Source: Hymenobacter sp. GOD-10R
GTDB taxonomy: Bacteria > Bacteroidota > Bacteroidia > Cytophagales > Hymenobacteraceae
DNA length: 64,000 bases
NCBI RefSeq assembly: GCF_035609205.1
Contig: NZ_CP141184.1
Location: 4,347,001 to 4,411,000, forward strand
Direction: 5' to 3'
Part shown: positions 49,901 through 56,157 of the stretch, piece after piece
Layout of the letters: every line of letters begins with the position of its first letter
Numbering within the stretch: the stretch's first letter is position 1
Notes under the pieces: generated by a model
Told to the model about the DNA's origin: nothing
What the model saw: only the letters and a program-made list of their open reading frames with translations
Databases searched by the model: none
Position numbers and translations under genes: made by a program

Positions 49901-50055
49901 TCGCTGCTTTCTGCGCTGGTAACCCGGCCCGAAACTGTTTGTGTGGCTTGCGCCATTACTAGCGTGGGCGTAAGACCCAGTAGAGATAGGACTACTGCCC
50001 CACGCGCTACTGGTTGCCCGAAGCGTAGCATCGCAGCGTATAAAGGTGCTTTCAT
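46936..50055 (-). CDS. SusC-like TonB-dependent transporter of the xylan PUL
   Basis: Outer-membrane importer, 1039 residues, complete. Signal peptide at about 1-35 (cleaved near LVMAQ), carboxypeptidase-regulatory-like domain about 40-110 (QTVSGRVTSAESSEGLPGVTV), TonB-box-like DEVVVVGYGVQRAEAVTG, plug with EVPAANISQALQGRLPGVQ and IRGVRSL, DVLKDASATAIYGSRGANGV, then a barrel with the final strand ending GLTLTF. All hallmarks of the SusC (RagA) family. It is the first gene of the minus-strand PUL and is divergent from the HTCS regulator across 1.24 kb, which suggests direct control by that regulator. Confidence 0.95.
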   Translation of the reverse strand: MKAPLYAAMLRFGQPVARGAVVLSLLGLTPTLVMAQATQTVSGRVTSAESSEGLPGVTVLQKGTTNGISTNGEGGFTLSAPTGSTLVFSAIGFVSQEVVVSGSTINIKLATNTKALDEVVVVGYGVQRAEAVTGSVASISGETLREVPAANISQALQGRLPGVQFSQTSSQPGAATQIRIRGVRSLTASNDPLIVLDGIPFPGSIGDINPNDIQSVDVLKDASATAIYGSRGANGVVLVTTKGGKVGQKPQITYDGFVGAKTLFSRYPMMNGAEFVELRKAAGLYATNGVPQFGLDESPDVNTDWQDNLYKTGIQVNQNIGVSGGTQNGRYNFNAGYYQEEGVIPTQQYTRYSVRGTLDQGVGKYVRLGFTANNSYSLTEGGNVGIYGILAATPIANPYNADGSLKRVVSMVQDNQWVYNKDVVEANKDKWLSQSRSFASYNSIFGEFKIPGVEGLKYRLNLGVNYRQSQGGSYTGQGIGSDNPTNVSTGSVNNSVTTDYTVENILSYDRTFAGKHNINAIALYSASNNVFNRSQINARDIPSDAFQFYNLALAAGEISLPNNGEQGYTKYGLLSYMGRVMYSYDDRYLLSATVRSDGSSRLSPGYQWNTYPAVSVGWNVAKESFMQDVSAVNMLKFRAGYGVTSNQSVNPYATLGRLTTRPYNFGPTGYQTGLYVSELPNPKLGWEYSKTWNYGVDFALLNNRLSGTVEYYVTKTENLLLSVGLPATSGVGSYTANVGATQNKGIELSLNGVILNNLNGWTWEAGLNAYANRNKITALAGNQPRDENNWWFVGKPINVVFDYEKIGLWQEGDQYLNILEPGGAPGMIKVKYTGDYNADGTPTRAIGAADRQILDTNPKFQGGFNTRVAYKGFDLSVVGIFQNGGLLNSTIYGSAGYLNMLSGRRNNVKVDYWTPTNTDAKYPNPAGPRSSDNPKYGSTLGYFDASYMKIRTITLGYNFDNITWLKSKGVSRMRLYATAQNPFVFFSPYKKESGMDPETNSRGNENAAVAYGANLSRILTLGTNAPATRTYLAGLTLTF

Positions 50056-50131
50056 AATAGGTGGGAAATTGTTGGAAGAAAGAATTTATAAAAGCTGATT
50101 ACCATCTCTGAAGTCGAAACATCTTCTTCGT

Positions 50132-50151
50132 AATCGATTGTGCAATCGATT
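50132..50151. promoter_or_regulatory. Twin palindromic boxes upstream of susC, possible HTCS operator
   Basis: AATCGATT occurs at 50132-50139 and again at 50144-50151, each self-palindromic, with centres 12 bases apart and about 80 bases before the susC start. Two close boxes on one face of the helix would suit a dimeric AraC-type regulator. No experimental support; binding by the HTCS is inference. Confidence 0.35.
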
Positions 50152-50559
50152 GTGGTAGCATAGGTCAAGAAGACAACTTATGTAGCTGTAGCACACAATT
50201 TTTGGAAGCAGTCAGCAACACTTTGCTAAAAAGCAGAGTGATTGATTTACGCCTTTATCTGTATCCTATAATTAGGACAAAATCAACTTATGATTAAGGA
50301 AGTACCTTTGTCGACCTAGCCCTTCATACTATAAAGGGAGAGAGCTCTTGTTGATGAGCAATGCAAAGGTTTCTATAGCTTCTCACGTCAGATAAACTAG
50401 AAGCTACTATCCTCTTATAAGTAATAGAGCCACTTAATCGCTCCAGAGTCAGTCTCAAAACCTCCTGTGTAGTAATCCAAAGGTATTAGCTCTGCTAGCG
50501 CAGATATGCTCATATTCTTACAACAGATGTTCAATCGTTTTATGATAACTTACAAAATA

Positions 50560-50592
50560 AAAACGCCTTTAACGAGCTATTTAAGGCGTTTT
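50560..50592. terminator. Isolated hairpin in the intergenic region
   Basis: Arms AAAACGCCTT (50560-50569) and AAGGCGTTTT (50583-50592), 13-base loop, with T-rich 3' end on both strands. It looks like a bidirectional rho-independent terminator but no gene is adjacent, so it may end a small RNA or a long leader. Confidence 0.6.
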
Positions 50593-51139
50593 ATAAACCG
50601 TTGTGCTAGCTTTTTGAACATTTGTTGGCTCTCGTGCTAAGTAGAAATAACGAGGATTCGTCTAACTAGAAACAGATATTACACAAGTTTTTACATCGAT
50701 AGTGCTTACCTCAGTAGTGCTCTACTATGTCTGTTTCTTAAGTCGTGGTATCGCAGAAACTAATATTCTATCCGCCCATGAGAATGCTACGTGCATAAAC
50801 TGTTATTAGTCGAAGTAGGTGAAAAACTCTACCCACAACATCATTGAAAACTGCCCTAGGGCTCAACAGTCTAATTGCACTAGTAGCGGACAAACTACTT
50901 CGTACAAGGCTTTAGTTCGCCTACCTAGCTAGCACCTGTTTCTGTACATTAAGTCCCGAATGCTTACGCACATTCATGTAGCATCTCTCTTCGCTAGCGT
51001 AACTACCCTCACAGCATTCTTCTCTTAACGTGATGAAGTGGTTTGCCAAAAGCGCAAACGTTTCCGAAGTTGTACACGAGTTTACCAGATTACAGTGAGC
51101 ATGGTTCTGCTAATGCTCTTCTCGCTCCTAGGTGAATGT

Positions 51140-51147
51140 TACCTTTG
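51140..51147 (+). promoter_or_regulatory. Candidate -7 box of the HTCS promoter
   Basis: TACCTTTG on the plus strand matches the TAnnTTTG consensus and lies about 150 bases before the HTCS start. No good TTG box is seen 19-21 bases upstream. Confidence 0.3.
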
Positions 51148-51295
51148 TAGAAGTATTTATGCTTGTTGCAGGATGCGGTAGGCGACAGTCATCAACCTAA
51201 TTGAAGACATACTCCTCAGGTATCTATGGCTCATCCAAAACAACTTCACGCTGGATAGCTGTAAATTGAAAAAGTAGTATTAAAAATAATAGTAT

Positions 51296-54200
51296 ATGAG
51301 GCAGAAATCTAATTGTTTCGGCTATGTAGCTCCTAATTGGATGTTTGTGTTGTTGCTATATATAGCCATAGGGTTATCAGCGCGCCCTATTTTGGCTCAA
51401 TCTGCGGATATAAAATTTACCACGCTAACTGCAAAAGACGGCTTATCTTCTAATACTATAAATACTATTTTAAAAGATAAGAGTGGCCTACTCTGGGTTG
51501 CTACAGAAGAAGGCTTAAACAGGTACGATGGCCGTAATTTCAAACTATACAACCTAGGAACGTCTAAAGGCACTACTTTTCAAAAAGTAGAAGTTTCTGC
51601 TCTACATGAAGACAAGACAGGACGTTTATGGGTTGGAACAATGGGCAATTCGCTTTATAGCTATGACCGATCGAAGGATGCTTTTATTCCATATCATTTC
51701 AGCGACAAAAACAATAAACTTTATAGCAAACATATAAAATCTTTGTGCAGTGATTCTTTCGGCAACATCTGGTTTGTAACAATTACAGATTTAAGAGTTC
51801 TAAACCCCAAAACTTCTGAAGTTAGCCAAGTTTTATTTAGCAGTTCACTCGATTATCCGAAAGTATCTAACCCCCTGTGTGTTTACAAAGATCATAAAAA
51901 AAGAATATGGATTGGAACTGAGCACGGGTTATATGTGCAAAAAGGACATACACGATCATTTCAGGTTTTCAAACATAATCGAACTGATGCAAACAGTGTA
52001 GTAAGTGATACAGTCCATACCATAGCAGAAGATCAAAACGGACAATTATGGATAGGCACTAGTAACGGAATAAGTCAACTTAGTGCAGATGAGAGAAGCT
52101 TTCGAAACTTCAAATTTTCTCACAAAGACAGTCACACAATTAGTAATAATTTTATTCATGCTATAGCACCCGATCAGGATAATACTATCTGGATTGGTAC
52201 CGAGGGCGGATTAGATGTTATGGATATAAGGTCGGGAAGAGTTACCCGATACGCGCATGATAGTAGGGATGCCTTCAGCGTAAATAGTAAATCTATACAG
52301 AGTATATTAATCGACTCACAAGGTATTCATTGGGTTGGAACGTATAAAGGTGGCATCAATAAGTTCGACCGAAACCTCACGTTATTCGAGGGAAAGCGTA
52401 GTAGCGAGCTTGACCCACTCGGCCTTAATGCACCGCTGGTAACTTCTTTTGCGGAGAGCCCTACTGGAGACGTATTTGTAGGTACAGATGGGGGTGGACT
52501 CAATGTATATCATCCTAAGACAGGGTTGTTCAGTCGTATTCCCATCAAAAGCAAAGAGCGAATTGACCTAGCTGGTCTGCCCATCTTGAGTATGGTGCTA
52601 GACCATCGTAAGCAACTATGGCTAGGCACGTATAATCATGGCTTATTTCGTTACGATATTCAAACTGGTACTTATAAGCAATTCCTACAAGGCCCAGGCG
52701 AGTCAGATTTGAATCACAACCAAATTTTTTGCCTTAAAGAAGATAGCAACGGAAATATATGGATTGGTACAAATGGCGGTGGAGTAAACAGATATAACCC
52801 AGAGACTAATCAGATTACTAAATTTTTATCCGTTCCTAGTAAAGGAAGTAATCAGCTGTTCCCTATAAATAATTACATCCGTGCCATTGAAGAAGACGCC
52901 AACGGAAATATATGGATTGGCTCTCTTGGTAGTGGCATTGCTGTTTATCATCCTACTACTCGGCAATTCACCGCATATAAGTCGGCTCAGACAGGACTTG
53001 CATTAGACAATATAGCCTCTATTCAGAAGGATCACCGTGGTAATATCTGGGTTGGGACAGGTGGAGAAGGATTATATCTTTTTGATACTTATAAAAACAA
53101 ATTTTTTTCTTTTTCTGGCAAAGAGGGCCTGCCAAATGGAGTTATTCATAAGATCTTAGAAGACAACAACGGCAGCATCTGGGTAAGTACGAACCAAGGG
53201 GTAAGCAAATTAAACATTGATAAAAAAGCATTTATTAACTACTCCCAAGATAATGGGCTCGTGAACAATGCTTTTCTAAATGGTGCAGGGATTAAATTAG
53301 CAAACGGGTTGCTCTTCTTCGGTAGCATCGAAGGATTTAACTATTTTGATCCGTCAAGTATTAAATTCAATCACAATATTCCATCAGTCTTACTAACAGA
53401 ATTAAAGGTAGATAACAAAATAATAGAACCTAGCAGCACTTCTCCTTTGCAACATCAAATAGCAATAGCGAAGGAGATCCACCTAAACTACAAACAAAAT
53501 TTTTCAATCGCCTATACTTCACTAAACTATACCTTACCACAGAAAAACCAGTATGCTTATCGCTTGAAGGGCTTTGATGAAGACTGGAATTATGTAGGTT
53601 CCACAAACATTGCTTATTACACAAACCTAGACCCTGGCGAGTACGAATTTATTGTCAAAGCTAGCAACAACGATGGCGTTTGGAATACGGTTGGCACTTC
53701 TGTCAAGATTATAATTAGTCCTCCTTTTTGGAAAACAATTTACGCCTATACCTTATATGTTGGGCTGCTTGGTTTTGCCATATTGTACATGCGCTACCGC
53801 GGTATTAAAAAACTGAAGAAAGAGTTTAGGCAGCAACAAGAAAGAAAAGAGAGAGAACGAGTCCGCGAACTAGACTTACTAAAAATTAAGTTCTTGACCA
53901 ACTTGAGTCACGAGTTTCGTACTCCTATTTCGTTAATTCTGGCGCCTACCGACAAGCTTCTGGCACAGCAACAAGATCCTCATAGCAATGGGCAGTTGCA
54001 TGTGATCCGACGTAATGCGCGGCGGCTGTTGCACTTAGTCAATCAATTGTTGGACTTCCGGAAAATGGAAGAGCACGAGCTCAGCCTGAACCTTTCCGCA
54101 GGCGAGATAACTGCCTTTGTCCGAGAAGTGACTGACTCTTTCCAAGACCTAGCGGAAGTTAAGAAGATTGACTTATCGTTGCGTTTGCCTTCCAAAAAGC

Positions 54201-55444
54201 TGTTTGTGCAATTTGATTATGATAAAGTAGAGCGAATTCTGGTTAATCTGCTTTCGAATGCCTTTAAATTCACCCCTGAAGGAGGAACGATCAGTGTTGA
54301 GCTAACGGTGCAGGCCAGCCATGATGACACGCTAGAGAAGACAGTATGTATTCAGGTCGCTGATAGTGGTGTTGGAATTCCGTTAGACAAACAAGAACTC
54401 ATCTTTCAACGCTTCTTCCAGGGGCAGCAAGTCGCTTCCGTGGTAGGCCAGAGTAGCGGTATTGGCCTGTCTATTACCAAGGAATTTGTTCAGCTACACG
54501 GTGGTCATATCTCGGTGGAGAGCGAGCTAGGTGAAGGCACAACCTTTACGGTATTACTTCCACTCACAACTACCCCTCCCCTAGCGGACAGTGCAGTAAT
54601 TACCGAAACACCGGAACCTCGCCAAGAGCCTGCTAAGTCAGTAAAGCTTACTAAAAAACAATCTACCAGTGAGTTGCCCCACTTACTGATTGTAGAGGAT
54701 GACGACGAGTTTCGTTATTATTTGAAAGACAACCTAAAAGAGCATTATAAAATCACGGACGTGTTGAACGGCAAAGATGGCTGGTATAAGGCCCTCGCTT
54801 GTCACCCAGATCTAATTGTCAGTGATATTACCATGCCGTATATGGATGGCGTTGCCCTGAGCCGGAAGCTAAAATCAGATAAGCGAACTTCTCATATCCC
54901 CATTATCCTGCTAACTGGCCTCACACGTGAGGAAGAACAACTGAAAGGCCTTGAATCCGGTGCTAGTGATTATTTGACTAAGCCGTTCAACTTCGAGATT
55001 CTGAATGCTAAAATCAGGAACCTACTTGAGCTGAACCGGTCTTTGAAAACCACGTACACCAAACAGCTGAAGGTGGTACTTAACCAGGTAGATATAGCAT
55101 CGAGTAGTGAAAAATTCCTCAACAATGTGGTGCTGTATATTGAGAAAAACCTCACAAACTCGAACTTCTCAGTCGAGGAACTCAGTGAGCATTTTGGCAT
55201 GAGCCGAGGCTCGATGTACAGTAGAATACTAGAATTGACAGGCATGCCTCCGGTCGAGTTCATACGATCCTTTAAATTGGATCGAGCGGCAGTATTGTTG
55301 CGAGAAAGCGACTTAACCATCTCTGAAATTGCTTACCAGGTTGGGTTCGCCACGCCCCACTACTTCACCAAATCCTTCAAAGCCAAGTTCAGCATATTGC
55401 CTTCCGATTATAGGAAGAGTAAAAAGCAAGACCTAGCTACTTAA
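51296..55444 (+). CDS. Hybrid two-component system regulator (HTCS) of the xylan PUL
   Basis: One-protein sensor, kinase, receiver and DNA-binding activator, 1382 residues. Signal/anchor about 1-34; fourteen Reg_prop repeats of the form G-x-hWhGT-x-x-G-h (for example GQLWIGTSNGI, GNIWIGTNGGGV) making two seven-bladed propellers up to about 690; Y_Y_Y domain about 720-805; membrane segment about 813-831; HisKA with His872 in LSHEFRTP; HATPase with NLLSNAFKFTPEGG and SSGIGLSITKEFV; receiver with Asp1177 in VSDITMPYMDG and Lys in LTKPF; AraC-type helix-turn-helix at the C terminus. It is divergent from susC, the standard position for the regulator of a PUL, and should sense a periplasmic xylo-oligosaccharide. 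The sensor half is distinctly lower in GC (about 30-35 % in hand-counted lines) than the kinase-to-HTH half (about 43-52 %). Confidence 0.95.
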   Translation: MRQKSNCFGYVAPNWMFVLLLYIAIGLSARPILAQSADIKFTTLTAKDGLSSNTINTILKDKSGLLWVATEEGLNRYDGRNFKLYNLGTSKGTTFQKVEVSALHEDKTGRLWVGTMGNSLYSYDRSKDAFIPYHFSDKNNKLYSKHIKSLCSDSFGNIWFVTITDLRVLNPKTSEVSQVLFSSSLDYPKVSNPLCVYKDHKKRIWIGTEHGLYVQKGHTRSFQVFKHNRTDANSVVSDTVHTIAEDQNGQLWIGTSNGISQLSADERSFRNFKFSHKDSHTISNNFIHAIAPDQDNTIWIGTEGGLDVMDIRSGRVTRYAHDSRDAFSVNSKSIQSILIDSQGIHWVGTYKGGINKFDRNLTLFEGKRSSELDPLGLNAPLVTSFAESPTGDVFVGTDGGGLNVYHPKTGLFSRIPIKSKERIDLAGLPILSMVLDHRKQLWLGTYNHGLFRYDIQTGTYKQFLQGPGESDLNHNQIFCLKEDSNGNIWIGTNGGGVNRYNPETNQITKFLSVPSKGSNQLFPINNYIRAIEEDANGNIWIGSLGSGIAVYHPTTRQFTAYKSAQTGLALDNIASIQKDHRGNIWVGTGGEGLYLFDTYKNKFFSFSGKEGLPNGVIHKILEDNNGSIWVSTNQGVSKLNIDKKAFINYSQDNGLVNNAFLNGAGIKLANGLLFFGSIEGFNYFDPSSIKFNHNIPSVLLTELKVDNKIIEPSSTSPLQHQIAIAKEIHLNYKQNFSIAYTSLNYTLPQKNQYAYRLKGFDEDWNYVGSTNIAYYTNLDPGEYEFIVKASNNDGVWNTVGTSVKIIISPPFWKTIYAYTLYVGLLGFAILYMRYRGIKKLKKEFRQQQERKERERVRELDLLKIKFLTNLSHEFRTPISLILAPTDKLLAQQQDPHSNGQLHVIRRNARRLLHLVNQLLDFRKMEEHELSLNLSAGEITAFVREVTDSFQDLAEVKKIDLSLRLPSKKLFVQFDYDKVERILVNLLSNAFKFTPEGGTISVELTVQASHDDTLEKTVCIQVADSGVGIPLDKQELIFQRFFQGQQVASVVGQSSGIGLSITKEFVQLHGGHISVESELGEGTTFTVLLPLTTTPPLADSAVITETPEPRQEPAKSVKLTKKQSTSELPHLLIVEDDDEFRYYLKDNLKEHYKITDVLNGKDGWYKALACHPDLIVSDITMPYMDGVALSRKLKSDKRTSHIPIILLTGLTREEEQLKGLESGASDYLTKPFNFEILNAKIRNLLELNRSLKTTYTKQLKVVLNQVDIASSSEKFLNNVVLYIEKNLTNSNFSVEELSEHFGMSRGSMYSRILELTGMPPVEFIRSFKLDRAAVLLRESDLTISEIAYQVGFATPHYFTKSFKAKFSILPSDYRKSKKQDLAT

Positions 55445-55464
55445 TCCAGCCGTGATAGACTAGT

Positions 55465-55599
55465 ATGCTTTACCGCCTGCACCTTGGATGGCTAGTCAGG
55501 GCCCGTTCCAAGGGCTTCTGCATCCGGGAAGTGCCGGTGCGTTGGGAATGCAATGGCTGCAGCAAAGCCCGTATTTGGCACCTACTTCGGGAGTTTTAG
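55465..55599 (+). pseudogene. Possible C-terminal relic of a DPM-like family 2 glycosyltransferase
   Basis: A 44-codon open frame 20 bases after the HTCS stop. Its translation includes LVRARSKGFCIREVPVRWE followed by SK, which resembles the late motif of polyprenyl-phosphate/dolichol-phosphate type GT2 enzymes (A..G..I.EVPVRW....SK). Nothing of the nucleotide-binding part is present. A relic is more likely than a gene; a chance match remains possible. I see nothing else between 55445 and 55678. Confidence 0.35.
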
Positions 55600-55678
55600 C
55601 AGGTACAACACCTCCAAAAGCAGATCCACTAAGTAGCGAAAAAGGTAAATGGCTGCGCAAAGCACCTGCCTATTGCCC

Positions 55679-56080
55679 CTAGAAGTACTGCTGAAGCAGG
55701 CCTTCCACCTTCTCGCGGGTCAAGGGCTTGTTCAACACTCCCGCCACAGGCAGCAGTTGCACTCGCTCCAGATCCTGGGGCAGCAGCGAGGTCGTCAGCA
55801 TGACAATGACGATACTCTTCTGCTGGTCTAGCGGTAACCGGGTGTAGGCTTCTAGGAACTCCAAGCCATTCATCACTGGCATTTTCATGTCCAGCAAGAT
55901 TAGGTTGGGGCAGCTCGCGCTCGGCGGCACGCAGGTCTGATGCAGGAGCTGGAGCGCTTCGGCCCCATTTTCGGCGACTAGCACGTGCTGGGCAGTGCCC
56001 ATCCGCTTGAGCAAGGTTTGATTTAGGAAGTTAGTGGTCGAGTCGTCGTCCACCAGCAGGATGCTAGAAAGGGAGGGCAT
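55679..56080 (-). CDS. Single-domain response regulator (CheY-like)
   Basis: Receiver domain only, 133 residues: acidic pocket in LLVDDDS, phospho-acceptor Asp in LILLDMKMPVMNG, Thr in VMLTTS and Lys in LNKPL. No output domain, so it passes phosphate on or acts by protein contact. It lies 77 bases after the PAS histidine kinase on the same strand and is its likely partner. Two-gene layouts of this sort are common in Cytophagales. Confidence 0.9.
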   Translation of the reverse strand: MPSLSSILLVDDDSTTNFLNQTLLKRMGTAQHVLVAENGAEALQLLHQTCVPPSASCPNLILLDMKMPVMNGLEFLEAYTRLPLDQQKSIVIVMLTTSLLPQDLERVQLLPVAGVLNKPLTREKVEGLLQQYF

Positions 56081-56157
56081 GCAAAAAAGAAGGCTACCAA
56101 CGCGAGAGAAGTAGAGGGTGGTACGGCGAAGCAGGCTAGGGGTTGCCTCAAGGCCTC

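Larger units (their letters stand above)
50056..51295. other. AT-rich 1.24-kb intergenic region between susC and the HTCS
   Basis: No convincing coding frame on either strand. Base composition is visibly lower in GC than the flanking CAZyme genes. It contains two CAATCGATTG boxes (50132-50151), an isolated hairpin (50560-50592), and three copies of TACCTTTG, the TAnnTTTG box of Bacteroidota promoters (plus strand at 50303 and 51140; minus strand at 50478). It must hold the divergent promoters of the PUL and of the HTCS, and is long enough to encode a small RNA. Confidence 0.7.
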
